Under the pieces are notes generated by a model. The model was given only the letters and a program-made list of their open reading frames with translations, ran no database searches and was not told the DNA's origin. Shown here one piece after another: positions 1-8,919 of a stretch of DNA of 64,000 bases; within the stretch, counting starts at the first letter, position 1, and every line of letters begins with the position of its first letter. Location of the stretch: the NCBI RefSeq assembly GCF_012932965.1, contig NZ_JABBXH010000001.1, forward strand, positions 62,001 through 126,000, written 5' to 3'. Source of the DNA: Thalassotalea algicola (GTDB taxonomy: Bacteria > Pseudomonadota > Gammaproteobacteria > Enterobacterales > Alteromonadaceae). A program made the position numbers and the translations under genes.

Positions 1-1576
1 TTTTTTGTACGACCAATTTTAAGTGTTTTTCGCCAACAATTCGCTGTTGCAAAATGTCAAATGTATCGTCAAAAACAGGCTCAGGGAACTCTTGGCCCCA
101 AGGTCCTGACTCTCGAAGCACTTGAGCAAAGTCTATCGACATCAAATTAGTTGGCAACTCCCCGTCAGACGCAATAGTGCCCGTTAGCTGCTCTTCGCTT
201 AGCCATTCTTGTGCATATTGCTGAAATAGCTGATTAAACATTACAAAATTTTCAGCATCAATAGACAAACCTGCTGCCATCGCATGACCACCAAATTTGT
301 TGATGATTTCAGGGTGTTGGCTATCAATATGTTCTAATAAGTCACGAATATGTAAACCCGGTATCGAACGAGCGGAGCCTTTTATTTCACCACTGGGGTG
401 ATCGATATTGGCAGCAGCAAATACGATACTTGGTCGATGATATTTTTCTTTCAACCTACCGGCTACGATGCCAATAACCCCCTGATGCCAATCTTTTTGG
501 AATAGTGCGATAGCAAACGGTAAGTTACTTTCATCAAACTTTAAAGAAGTAAGCACTCGCTCAGCTTCTTGCTGCATACCGTGTTCGATTTCCCTTCTGG
601 CCTTATTCAAGTCATCTAATTCAGCAGCCATCGCTCTTGCCGCCATCAAGTCTGGAGCTAATAAACAATTAATGCCATAAGCCATGTCATCTAAGCGGCC
701 TGCGGCGTTGATCCTTGGGCCTAATGCAAAGCCAAAATCGCTGGCTACCAACTTATTTTGTTCTCTTTTTGCTACTTCGATTAACGCTTGTATACCTGGC
801 CTAGTATGTCCTGCTCGAATTCGCTTTAATCCTTGCTGTACTAATATTCGATTGTTGGCATCTAACGGCACGACATCTGCCACTGTGCCTAAAGCAACTA
901 AATCGAGTAACTGCGCTAGATTTGGCTCCGGGATATTCTTGTTCGAAAACCACTGATTTTCACGCAAATATTTACGCATGGCTAACATGAAATAAAACGC
1001 GACACCGACACCGGCTAATGCTTTTGAAGGAAAACCACAATCATGCTGATTAGGGTTAATAATAGCGTCTGCAGGTGGTAATTTTTCACCTGGCAAGTGG
1101 TGATCTGTAACAATAACATTAACGCCTAATGACTTAGCCCTTTCGATACCAGCAAAACAGCTAATACCATTATCAACTGTGATAATAAGCTGAGCACCTT
1201 GCTGATGAGCTATGTCGACAATCTCAGGCGTTAAACCATAACCATACTCAAACCGATTCGGCACGATAAAGCGGTGATTTTTGTAACCAAATAAAGCTAA
1301 TGCTTCCATCATTAAGGCGGTACTTGTCGCTCCATCAGCATCAAAATCACCAACGATTGTTATCTGTTCATTTGCAGACAATACCCGATATAACACCTGA
1401 CAACCTGCGTCCAATCCACTAAGGGAAGTTACATCTGCCATTTGGGATAGTGTTAGCGACAACTCCTTTTCAGACGAGACCTTTCTAGCAGCATAAATTT
1501 GTTTTACCACAGGGTGTAGATGAGCAGGCAGATGACTATCGTCTACTCTAGCTCTTCTGATGACTTGTTTATCCAT
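1..1576 (-). CDS. recJ: Single-stranded-DNA-specific exonuclease RecJ (3' end cut by window edge)
   Basis: RecJ is a 5'-3' single-strand DNA exonuclease used in RecF-pathway recombination, mismatch repair and base excision repair. Reading the minus strand from the ATG at 1574-1576 gives an open frame of 525 codons to the window edge, out of roughly 570-580 usual for the family. Visible are the DHH-family metal motifs DFDADG (about residues 77-82) and TDHH (about 157-160), and the DHHA1 motif GGHAMAAGL near residue 428. The last residues read VGEKHLKL, which matches the RecJ C-terminal OB-fold region. dsbC lies directly upstream on the same strand, an order shared with E. coli (dsbC-recJ). A terminator-like hairpin sits between the two, so recJ may be partly uncoupled from dsbC. 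The identification is firm; the C-terminus is outside the window. Confidence 0.95.
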   Translation of the reverse strand, partial: MDKQVIRRARVDDSHLPAHLHPVVKQIYAARKVSSEKELSLTLSQMADVTSLSGLDAGCQVLYRVLSANEQITIVGDFDADGATSTALMMEALALFGYKNHRFIVPNRFEYGYGLTPEIVDIAHQQGAQLIITVDNGISCFAGIERAKSLGVNVIVTDHHLPGEKLPPADAIINPNQHDCGFPSKALAGVGVAFYFMLAMRKYLRENQWFSNKNIPEPNLAQLLDLVALGTVADVVPLDANNRILVQQGLKRIRAGHTRPGIQALIEVAKREQNKLVASDFGFALGPRINAAGRLDDMAYGINCLLAPDLMAARAMAAELDDLNKARREIEHGMQQEAERVLTSLKFDESNLPFAIALFQKDWHQGVIGIVAGRLKEKYHRPSIVFAAANIDHPSGEIKGSARSIPGLHIRDLLEHIDSQHPEIINKFGGHAMAAGLSIDAENFVMFNQLFQQYAQEWLSEEQLTGTIASDGELPTNLMSIDFAQVLRESGPWGQEFPEPVFDDTFDILQQRIVGEKHLKLVVQK

Positions 1577-1595
1577 AGTCTTGTTCTTTGCCAGT

Positions 1596-1626
1596 AAATA
1601 AAAAAGCCGCATACGAGATGCGGCTT
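1596..1626 (-). terminator. Rho-independent terminator after dsbC
   Basis: Stem AAGCCGCAT (1604-1612), loop of 5, stem ATGCGGCTT (1618-1626). Read on the minus strand it is followed by a run of six T. It lies between the dsbC stop and the recJ start, so it can end or attenuate the dsbC transcript before recJ. Confidence 0.75.
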
Positions 1627-1645
1627 ATTAAGCTCGAATTATAAG

Positions 1646-2425
1646 TTATAGGCTTTCTAATATATTCATTAAATCTTCAGGGCCGCGATAGCCTGGTAGC
1701 ATAAAACCATTGGCTAAAATAATTGCTGGCGTTCCACTAACACCGACTTGGCGACCAAAATTAAAGTTCCCTTCAATTGGCTTGCTACAAATACGACGAG
1801 CTACAGTTGAGCCACCTTTTGCTTTCGTCATAGCTTCGTTTGGGTTTTCATGACACCAGATAGAGCGTAAATCTTCATACCCTCCAGTAAATGTGCCTGG
1901 TGATTGGTAAACGCCTTCACGAGGGTAAGCAAGATAACGAACCGTAATACCTAAATCGTTATATTTTTCCATTTGATTATGCATTTTTCGGCAGTAACCG
2001 CAGGTAATATCGGTGAATACCGTAATCACGTGCTTTTCATCTTTCGCTGGAAAAACAATCATGTCTTTTTCAAATTTAACCATGCCATCAACGCGTACTT
2101 GCGCCAAGCTGGTTTCAGTTAAATTGGTTACATTAGGCCCTAAATTAAATAGTTTACCTTGAATAAAGTACTCACCATCATAGCTGGTATAAAACAACCC
2201 TTGGTCTGTAACAATTTCAGCTAAACCAGGCATTGGTGTTTTGCGGGCAGCACTAACATTTAAACCTAAAGTGGTGGTAATAATGTTCTTAAGTTTTTCC
2301 GGTTCAAATGCAGGTTGAGCTGCAGATGCTTTTGCATTTGGTACCGCTTTAGAGGTTTCTGCAAATGATACAGCTGAGACAATTAACGCACTTAAACACA
2401 AAGCAGCAGAAAACAATTTCTTCAT
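1646..2425 (-). CDS. dsbC: Thiol:disulfide interchange protein DsbC
   Basis: DsbC is the periplasmic disulfide isomerase that reshuffles wrong disulfides and is kept reduced by DsbD. The 259-residue product starts with a clear signal peptide (MKKLF, hydrophobic core, cleavage after SFA near residue 22). An N-terminal dimerisation domain follows, then the thioredoxin-fold catalytic domain with active site CGYC at residues 142-145 and the cis-proline loop GTPA near 232. The CGYC dipeptide is the DsbC signature, unlike the CPHC of DsbA. A GGAAG ribosome site precedes the ATG. It is transcribed divergently from fldB and in line with recJ. In E. coli the order is fldB-xerD-dsbC-recJ; here no xerD lies between, and fldB has the opposite orientation. 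Confidence 0.95.
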   Translation of the reverse strand: MKKLFSAALCLSALIVSAVSFAETSKAVPNAKASAAQPAFEPEKLKNIITTTLGLNVSAARKTPMPGLAEIVTDQGLFYTSYDGEYFIQGKLFNLGPNVTNLTETSLAQVRVDGMVKFEKDMIVFPAKDEKHVITVFTDITCGYCRKMHNQMEKYNDLGITVRYLAYPREGVYQSPGTFTGGYEDLRSIWCHENPNEAMTKAKGGSTVARRICSKPIEGNFNFGRQVGVSGTPAIILANGFMLPGYRGPEDLMNILESL

Positions 2426-2609
2426 TTAAATCTTCCAATAATGAATTATGACAGGAGAAAATATAAAGACCCTGAATAGAGCGCTAAAATTACAGTTTTC
2501 ACAAAGAAATTGCAAATAAGCGCAGCGATTAGTGGCGAAGAATACGCCATTTCTGGTAAACTCGCGCCGTTTTATCCTTCACCTACTTACTGCGGTTTAT
2601 AGTTACCCT

Positions 2610-3131
2610 ATGAAAATTGGTTTGTTTTACGGCTCGACTACTTGTTATACCGAAATTGCTGCGGAGAAAATCCAGCAAGTGTTTGGCGATGAAATTGTCG
2701 AATTAAACAATATAAAAGACGTATCACTTGCTCAAACGGCCGACTATGATTTTCTCATATTCGGTATTTCAACCTGGGATTACGGTGAATTGCAAGAAGA
2801 CTGGGAATCTCACTGGCAAGAGCTAGCTGAAATTGACCTAACTAATAAAATAATCGCCTTGTATGGCATGGGTGACCAAATTGGTTATACCGAATGGTTT
2901 CAAGACGCATTAGGTATGCTACATAATGTTACCGTTGAACAAGGCGCTCATACGATTGGATATTGGCCAAATCAGGGTTACGAATTTGACGCTTCAAAAG
3001 CGCTAACTGAAGATGAATCTCAATTTGTCGGTTTAGCACTTGATGAAGACAATCAGTATGAACAATCTGAGCAACGAATTAACCAATGGTGCCAACAAGT
3101 ACTTGAAGAGATTGCCGAAATAATTAGCTAA
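2610..3131 (+). CDS. fldB: Flavodoxin FldB
   Basis: This is a long-chain flavodoxin, an FMN-binding low-potential electron carrier in the cytoplasm. The chosen start at 2610 gives 173 residues beginning MKIGLFYGSTTCYTE, the phosphate-binding loop that begins nearly all flavodoxins. The FMN-flanking segments STWDYGELQEDW (about residues 55-66) and LYGMGDQIGYTEWF are FldB-like, and the region GYWPNQGYEF followed by FVGLALDEDNQ matches the long-chain insertion and end. An in-frame GTG at 2532 would add 26 residues with no family counterpart, so it was not used. No strong Shine-Dalgarno is visible. The gene is divergent from dsbC, a partial conservation of the E. coli fldB-xerD-dsbC-recJ neighbourhood. 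Confidence 0.92.
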   Translation: MKIGLFYGSTTCYTEIAAEKIQQVFGDEIVELNNIKDVSLAQTADYDFLIFGISTWDYGELQEDWESHWQELAEIDLTNKIIALYGMGDQIGYTEWFQDALGMLHNVTVEQGAHTIGYWPNQGYEFDASKALTEDESQFVGLALDEDNQYEQSEQRINQWCQQVLEEIAEIIS

Positions 3132-3168
3132 TTGATAGACATCTTTAGGCTTTTAACCACTTTACCAC

Positions 3169-3174
3169 TATAAT
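3169..3174 (+). promoter_or_regulatory. Probable -10 element of srmB
   Basis: A consensus TATAAT lies 36 bases before the chosen srmB ATG at 3211. No good -35 is seen at 16-18 bases. It supports the 3211 start, because a TTG start at 3175 would lie only one base downstream of this hexamer. Confidence 0.4.
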
Positions 3175-3210
3175 TTGCACATATTTTGTGCCAACAAAGA
3201 TAAGATATTC

Positions 3211-4461
3211 ATGTTTGAGCAGTTTGATTTAGACCAAGATTTAATTGGCGGCATTCAAAAAGCCGGCTTTAAAAAACCGACTTCCATTCAGCAACTGGTT
3301 ATCCCGGAAGCAATGGATGGTAAAGATATTCTGGCTTCTGCCCCTACCGGCACTGGTAAAACAGCAGCATTTTTGTTGCCTGCTGCCCAACATCTACTTG
3401 ATTACCCGCGTACAAAACCTGGCTTTCCTCGTGTACTAGTGTTATCACCAACTCGCGAACTAGCGCTGCAAATCAGCGAACAGAGTGAGTTGTTAACTGC
3501 TCACACTAATATAAAGACCGGTGTTATCACCGGTGGTGTTAATTATGGTAGCCATAAAGAAATATTAACTGCCACTACCGATATGTTAATCGCAACTCCT
3601 GGACGCCTCTTGGAGTATATTGATAACGAACAATTCGATGCTCGTGAAATTGAAATCCTAATTTTAGATGAAGCAGATCGTATGCTTGATATGGGGTTTG
3701 CTGAAACGATTAATCGCATTATAGGTGAGGCTCGCTGGCGTAAACAGACCATGTTATTTTCTGCAACGCTTGAAGGTGCTGGTGTTATTAAATTCTCTAA
3801 AGAACTTCTCAATGAACCAGTGTTTTTAGAATCAAACCCTTCACGTAAAGAAAAAGCTAAGATCCACCAGTGGATTCATTTAGCAGATAATAAAGATCAT
3901 AAATTTGCACTGCTTGCCAATATCCTAAAACAAGAAGAAGTAAAACGCGCGGTAGTATTTGCCAATAAGCGTGAAACAGTACAGTATTTATCAGGTAAGT
4001 TATTTGCCGAAGAACTTCCTTGTGCTTGGCTTGAAGGCAAAATGCCTCAAGATAAACGCAACTCCGCCGTTGATCGATTACGCAAAGAAGAAGTTAACGT
4101 ACTTGTAGCGACAGATGTTGCTGCTCGAGGCCTTGATATCGATGACATCACGCATGTCATTAATTTTGATATGCCACGTAAAGCTGATATTTATCTTCAC
4201 CGTATTGGACGTACTGGTCGTGCGGGCAATAAAGGTACGGCTATTTCATTAGTTGAAGCCCATGATATGGCGTCAGTTAGTAAAGTAGAACGTTATGTCG
4301 ATGAAAAGCTACAACGCCGCGTAATCGATGAGCTTCGCCCTAAAAATAAAGAAGCTCGTGTACCGATGAAGAAAGCAAAAGTTAAACGAACCGTTGCACA
4401 GAAAAAGGCAAAAGCTAAAAAAATTGCCAAAAAGTCAGCGAAGAAAAAAGCAAAGAAATAA
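3211..4461 (+). CDS. srmB: DEAD-box ATP-dependent RNA helicase SrmB
   Basis: SrmB is an RNA helicase that helps early assembly of the 50S ribosomal subunit. From the ATG at 3211 the protein has 416 residues. Domain 1 has the Q motif (KPTSIQ, about 22-27), Walker A SAPTGTGKT (43-51), PTRELA, the DEAD box (about 152-155) and SAT near 183. Domain 2 has DVAARGLDIDD and HRIGRTGRAG (about 329-338). The tail after about residue 370 is very rich in Lys and Ala, as expected for an RNA-binding extension. RWRKQTMLFSATLEG and VIDELRPK are close to E. coli SrmB rather than RhlE, RhlB or DeaD. A TTG twelve codons upstream was rejected because of the -10 element overlapping it. A terminator follows. Confidence 0.93.
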   Translation: MFEQFDLDQDLIGGIQKAGFKKPTSIQQLVIPEAMDGKDILASAPTGTGKTAAFLLPAAQHLLDYPRTKPGFPRVLVLSPTRELALQISEQSELLTAHTNIKTGVITGGVNYGSHKEILTATTDMLIATPGRLLEYIDNEQFDAREIEILILDEADRMLDMGFAETINRIIGEARWRKQTMLFSATLEGAGVIKFSKELLNEPVFLESNPSRKEKAKIHQWIHLADNKDHKFALLANILKQEEVKRAVVFANKRETVQYLSGKLFAEELPCAWLEGKMPQDKRNSAVDRLRKEEVNVLVATDVAARGLDIDDITHVINFDMPRKADIYLHRIGRTGRAGNKGTAISLVEAHDMASVSKVERYVDEKLQRRVIDELRPKNKEARVPMKKAKVKRTVAQKKAKAKKIAKKSAKKKAKK

Positions 4462-4502
4462 AAACATTATACCGCCCTGAAATAAATTGACGGTTATAAT
4501 AC

Positions 4503-4533
4503 AAAGCCAGTAGTTTATGCTTCTGGCTTTTTT
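4503..4533 (+). terminator. Rho-independent terminator after srmB
   Basis: Stem AAAGCCAG (4503-4510) pairs with CTGGCTTT (4523-4530), followed by a T run to 4533. It closes the srmB transcript just before cca. Confidence 0.8.
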
Positions 4534-4555
4534 GTGCCCATAGTTTGGTTTTTTT

Positions 4556-5809
4556 ATGTCCTTAGATTTAAGTAAACTGTCGATCTTTTTAGTTGGTGGT
4601 GCGGTGCGCGATCAGCTCTTGAATCGTAAAGTGATTGAACGTGATTATTTGGTTGTAGGTGCCACAGCTAATCAAATGCTTGAGTTAGGCTTTAACCAAG
4701 TCGGTAAAGACTTCCCTGTTTTTTTACACCCAGAAACCAAAGAAGAATATGCGTTAGCGCGAACAGAAAGAAAACAAGGCAAAGGCTATACTGGCTTTAC
4801 TTGTTACGCTGAGCCTGATGTCACCATAGAGCAAGACCTACTACGCCGAGATCTTACAGTTAATGCTATGGCTTTGGCTCAAGATGGCAATATTATCGAC
4901 CCTTACAATGGCCAGACAGATTTAAACGCCCGCATACTCCGTCATGTTTCACCGGCTTTTTCGGAAGATCCACTTCGTGTTTTAAGGGTCGCTCGTTTTG
5001 CGGCTCGCTATTACCAATACGGCTTTACCGTTGCTGATGAAACCATGGATTTAATGGCTAAAATAGCTAACACCGATGAATTAAATGCGTTATCTGCTGA
5101 ACGTGTTTGGAAAGAGTTTGAGCGTGCGCTAGGCGAGCCAAACCCGGAAGTATTTATTCAAATATTAAGAGCTTGCGGCGCACTTAGTAGGTTATGGCCA
5201 GAGCTTAACAAACTTTGGGGAGTGCCTAACCCTGCTAATCATCACCCAGAAATATGCTCCGGAGAGCACACAATACTAGTACTAAAACAAGCCGTATCTC
5301 TGTCTGATGATCCGAAAGTAAGGTTTGCAGCACTTTGTCATGACCTGGGTAAAGGCGAAACCCCGAAAGAAAATTGGCCAAAACACCATGGTCATGAATA
5401 CAGCGGTAAAGTAGTTATTGAACAAAGCGCTAAAAGGTTAAAGGTGCCAAACGAATATAAGTTGTTAGCACTTAAGGCCTGTGAATTACATTTAAAAGTC
5501 CATCAAGCTTTTGAGTTAAAACCTAGTACTTTATTACGCTTGCTTGAACAATGTGAAATTTATCGTAGACCCACGCTAATCAATACAATCCTACAAGTAT
5601 GTTTAGCAGATGCAAGGGGTCGACAAGGCAATGAAGATGCTGACTATCCACAGCAAAACTATCTGCTAAAGTTGGCTGACACCGTTAGAGAGGTAACGGC
5701 AAAACAGTTTATCGAACAAGGAATACAAGGAAAAGCGATTAAAGAAAAAATGGATGCATTAAGAATGAGCTTAATTGCAGAAGTTAAAAACACTTATTCA
5801 GCTCACTAA
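4556..5809 (+). CDS. cca: CCA-adding tRNA nucleotidyltransferase
   Basis: The enzyme adds or repairs the 3' CCA end of tRNAs from CTP and ATP without a template. The 417-residue protein has the class II nucleotidyltransferase head with FLVGGAVRDQLL (about 11-22) and the RRDLTVNAMA segment, then the tRNA-binding helical domain, then an HD domain with CHDLGKGETP near residue 260 and HHGHEYSG. The HD domain is typical of gammaproteobacterial Cca, where it gives added phosphohydrolase activity. The usual E. coli length is 412, so this is full length. The terminator upstream suggests its own promoter within 4533-4556 or read-through from srmB; no clear promoter was seen. Confidence 0.94.
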   Translation: MSLDLSKLSIFLVGGAVRDQLLNRKVIERDYLVVGATANQMLELGFNQVGKDFPVFLHPETKEEYALARTERKQGKGYTGFTCYAEPDVTIEQDLLRRDLTVNAMALAQDGNIIDPYNGQTDLNARILRHVSPAFSEDPLRVLRVARFAARYYQYGFTVADETMDLMAKIANTDELNALSAERVWKEFERALGEPNPEVFIQILRACGALSRLWPELNKLWGVPNPANHHPEICSGEHTILVLKQAVSLSDDPKVRFAALCHDLGKGETPKENWPKHHGHEYSGKVVIEQSAKRLKVPNEYKLLALKACELHLKVHQAFELKPSTLLRLLEQCEIYRRPTLINTILQVCLADARGRQGNEDADYPQQNYLLKLADTVREVTAKQFIEQGIQGKAIKEKMDALRMSLIAEVKNTYSAH

Positions 5810-5880
5810 AAAAGTAGCATAGTTGAGTTATAATGACAGTATCAGCTACTTTCCTGAATTCTATTCAATATTAGGCGCAA

Positions 5881-6276
5881 ATGAGAGAACTTGCACACGG
5901 AGACTACGAGCTTAAGCTAGAAGGCAATATAGTGCATTGCTTCCCAAAAGGTGGTTTTAACAGAACGGGCATTATAGCATTACGCAGCGAAATTATTGCG
6001 TTAGCACCGAAAAATCAATCGTGGGTATTATTTGAACACCCGTTATCTGAGGCAGGGCTTACCCCTGATGGTGCTACTGAATTATATAGTTCGTATACAC
6101 TATTTGAAAAAATGGGCTGTAAAGCTGTAGCGCTCGAGATATGTTCTACCTGGCAATACATCATAGAAAAACTGCTAACCGATGAGTTAACCATACCTGT
6201 TTACTTTGACAATGACTCACACATTTTAACAGCTAAATTAAACCAGGTTTTAGCGTCAAAACAAAGCACTCCTTAA
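5881..6276 (+). CDS. Uncharacterised 131-residue protein, possibly STAS/SpoIIAA-like fold
   Basis: The product is not recognised with certainty. It is soluble, without a signal peptide or membrane segment. It begins MRELAHGDYELKLEGNIVHC, a short beta-rich start followed by GGFNRTGIIALRSEIIALAP and then alternating strands and helices (WVLFEHPLSEAGLTPD, FEKMGCKAVALEI). This layout resembles proteins with a SpoIIAA/STAS-type fold, but that is an inference from the pattern and not from a diagnostic motif. It lies 71 bases after cca on the same strand and is followed by a terminator that serves the opposing gene. The open frame and position between cca and the convergent TonB receptor make it a likely real gene. 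Confidence 0.65.
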   Translation: MRELAHGDYELKLEGNIVHCFPKGGFNRTGIIALRSEIIALAPKNQSWVLFEHPLSEAGLTPDGATELYSSYTLFEKMGCKAVALEICSTWQYIIEKLLTDELTIPVYFDNDSHILTAKLNQVLASKQSTP

Positions 6277-6313
6277 CATTTATACACCCTATATTTTAAA
6301 ATATAAATGACAT

Positions 6314-6341
6314 AAAAAAAGCCCAGCAAGTGCTGGGCTTT
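6314..6341 (-). terminator. Terminator for the TonB receptor gene (probably bidirectional)
   Basis: Stem GCCCAGCA (6321-6328) and TGCTGGGC (6331-6338), extended by AAA/TTT. A run of seven A at 6314-6320 gives a T run on the minus strand. It lies between the convergent 5881 gene and the receptor at 6361. Confidence 0.8.
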
Positions 6342-6360
6342 AACAGGGAGTTCTGACAGA

Positions 6361-8919
6361 TTAGAACTTATATTGTGCTTTTACGTAGTAGAAGCCACCA
6401 TTGTAATCAAATGGGCCACTTTCGTAGTACTTAGCACCAACAACTGCGTATGCACCGCCATTCTTTTGAAGCTCTTGCGCTTCTTCATCAAGAATATTGT
6501 TTGCACCAGCAGAAATTGTCCAGCTGTCGTTAAGGTAGTAGCTCACTTCAGCATCTAATGTGTATGAAGAGCCAACTGTTTCTGACCAACCATACGAGCT
6601 ATCAACATCTGGCTCGTCAGCATGTGTAGCAAACCACTCACCGAAGTAGTTAGCTCGAACAAACATGCTTACATTTTCCCATGACTGCGCCATAGTTAAT
6701 GTTGCACGATGCTCAGGGATACCTTCTTCTAAACGACGAACTTTAAAGTCAGAAGTAAACTCTCCTGGATCATCTACTTCAGTAGAGTTGTAGTTATACG
6801 CTAAGCTAAACTTAGTATCACCACCCATTAACTCCATACCGTAGTTCGCTACAACATCTATACCTTGAGTTGTAGTGTCAAAGTCATTCGCAAAAAACGT
6901 TACCGAGCCGCCTAACAATAACTCTGGGCTTGGGTATTGACCTTGAAGGGCATCAACGTGAGTTTGGTTGATAAATACTTTGTCCGTTTGCGCTAAACGG
7001 TCTGTTACTTCGATATTGTATGCATCAACCGTCATAAAGAATTCACCACTTTGGTAAACTAGACCAAATGCGAAACTTTCTGATTCTTCTGGTTCAAGTT
7101 CAGTTGCACCTAACACTTGAGAAACAGGATGTGATGGTGGGTACGTCGCTGATTGAATTAACTCACCATTAACTAGTGAAGTTTGCGTATTTACAACGTT
7201 AGCTTGACCAACTGTTGGTGCACGGAAACCTGTTGAGTGTGACGCACGAAGCGATAACTCATCATTGATTTCATATTGTGCCGTTAACTTATAGTTAGTG
7301 GTATCACCAAATGAAGAGAAATCTTCATAACGTAACGCACCACCTACTAAGAAGTTTTCAGTTAAGTACGCTTCAACATCAAGATATAAACCAATACTTT
7401 GACGCTTATTAATACCTTGAGATTCAGGAGAGAAGCCTGCAAAACCATGAGAGCCAACACTAAAGCCTTGAGTAGCTAAAGGGCCTTGCTTCCATGAAGC
7501 TTCTTCACCAGAAACAATCTCGAAGCTTTCTTGACGCCATTCAAAACCAGCAGCCACATGAACTGGCTCGTCTAAGCCTGCTTCATATGCTTTTGAGATA
7601 TCAACATTGAATGCTTTCTCAAGTTGAATATAAGAACCTGCTTCAAATGAGTTATCTAACGGCTGATTAGCGCCCATTGAAGGGTTAACTGTATTTGCTA
7701 GCGTATAAGTTGACTTGTTACGACCCACTGAACCACTAATGTCATACATCGCTTCATTTAAGAAGCCACCTTTAATTTCACCCTTAGTACCCATGGTTAA
7801 CGACGTATCATTAATTTCACCAGTAAATTGTGGTGTATAACCACCAGGGAATAATTCGTTAAATGCCCAACATGTACCACTACCAACTAGCGCTTGATAG
7901 TCAGCTTGGTCGCGCACATCACCAGCTGTGATTGGAATATTCGGACACGCATCAGCATCACCGGTCATTGAACCAATTAATAAATCACCATTACCGTCAG
8001 TGAATACACCGCCACGGTTGTGAGGATTACGGTAGTAATAACCGCCTGTCGCTACACGGTCAGAATAGTTACCAAACATGTAAAATTCTTTGTCATTACC
8101 TAAATCTAAATTCACATTACCAAATAACGTAATGTCATCATCGATTTCAGGGTTACCCCAAATTTGTGCAGGGTTATTGGCTGGTACGCCAGCTGCAATT
8201 AAACCCGCGGCATCTGGGCGCTGTACTGAACGACTTGTTGCATCAGCCGTTTTGTATTGGAAGCTTAAGTTAACGCTGCCGTCATCAGTAAATGGCATAC
8301 CAATGTTACCATCTACGATAAATTGCTCACCATCACCTTCGTAGTATTCACCATGACGAACGGATATCGAACCACCATCTGCATCATCTTTTAATACAAA
8401 GTTCATTACACCAGCAATAGCATCTGAACCGTATTGTGCTGCAGCACCATCACGCAATACTTCAACTTGTTTTAACGCAACTGAAGGGATTACTGAAATG
8501 TCTGGACCTTGTGCACCATCATTCACGCCACCACCTTGGAAAGCGATTACAGACGCACGGTGGCGACGCTTACCGTTTAATAGTATTAATGTAGAGTCAG
8601 ATGAAAGACCTCGTAAGTTTACTGGACGGATAAATGAGGCAGCATCTGAAATTGGCTGTTGACGTACGTTAAACGACGGTACAGCTGCTTGAAGCATATC
8701 AAGCATATCTGATGAAGCATTTTTACCAAGCTCATCACCACCAACGATATCAATAGGAACCGGTGAATCAGCAACAGAACGAGGTGCAGAACGAGTACCT
8801 ACAATTGCAATACGTTCTACTTCTTCAGCAGAAGCTTCTTCGAATGCAAAGGCAGGTGCAGTACTTAACGCAGAACCCACAGCAAGGGCCAGCGCAGTAG
8901 CACGGAATGTAGTAGACAT
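6361..8919 (-). CDS. TonB-dependent outer-membrane receptor (substrate unknown)
   Basis: An 852-residue outer-membrane active transporter driven by TonB-ExbB-ExbD. The N-terminus is a signal peptide (cleavage near AFA-FEEA, residue 26) followed by a TonB box-like VERIAIVG and a plug domain with NLRGLSSDSTLILLNGKRR, VIPSVALKQVEVLRDGAAAQYGSDAIAGV and VLKD, which is a very typical plug. The remainder is a 22-strand-type barrel ending in Phe (YYVKAQYKF), the usual outer-membrane signature. A GGAAGG ribosome site precedes the ATG. No copy of the 14-bp palindrome found at the maltodextrin genes occurs upstream, so it is probably not in that regulon. Substrate cannot be told from sequence. The gene is monocistronic with its own terminator. 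Confidence 0.92.
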   Translation of the reverse strand: MSTTFRATALALAVGSALSTAPAFAFEEASAEEVERIAIVGTRSAPRSVADSPVPIDIVGGDELGKNASSDMLDMLQAAVPSFNVRQQPISDAASFIRPVNLRGLSSDSTLILLNGKRRHRASVIAFQGGGVNDGAQGPDISVIPSVALKQVEVLRDGAAAQYGSDAIAGVMNFVLKDDADGGSISVRHGEYYEGDGEQFIVDGNIGMPFTDDGSVNLSFQYKTADATSRSVQRPDAAGLIAAGVPANNPAQIWGNPEIDDDITLFGNVNLDLGNDKEFYMFGNYSDRVATGGYYYRNPHNRGGVFTDGNGDLLIGSMTGDADACPNIPITAGDVRDQADYQALVGSGTCWAFNELFPGGYTPQFTGEINDTSLTMGTKGEIKGGFLNEAMYDISGSVGRNKSTYTLANTVNPSMGANQPLDNSFEAGSYIQLEKAFNVDISKAYEAGLDEPVHVAAGFEWRQESFEIVSGEEASWKQGPLATQGFSVGSHGFAGFSPESQGINKRQSIGLYLDVEAYLTENFLVGGALRYEDFSSFGDTTNYKLTAQYEINDELSLRASHSTGFRAPTVGQANVVNTQTSLVNGELIQSATYPPSHPVSQVLGATELEPEESESFAFGLVYQSGEFFMTVDAYNIEVTDRLAQTDKVFINQTHVDALQGQYPSPELLLGGSVTFFANDFDTTTQGIDVVANYGMELMGGDTKFSLAYNYNSTEVDDPGEFTSDFKVRRLEEGIPEHRATLTMAQSWENVSMFVRANYFGEWFATHADEPDVDSSYGWSETVGSSYTLDAEVSYYLNDSWTISAGANNILDEEAQELQKNGGAYAVVGAKYYESGPFDYNGGFYYVKAQYKF

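Noticed and set aside
2532-2609. GTG start extending fldB by 26 residues
   Set aside because: Flavodoxins begin at the MKIGLFYGS strand; the extension has no family counterpart.
3175-3210. TTG start extending srmB
   Set aside because: A TATAAT ends one base before it, and family proteins start near MFEQF.
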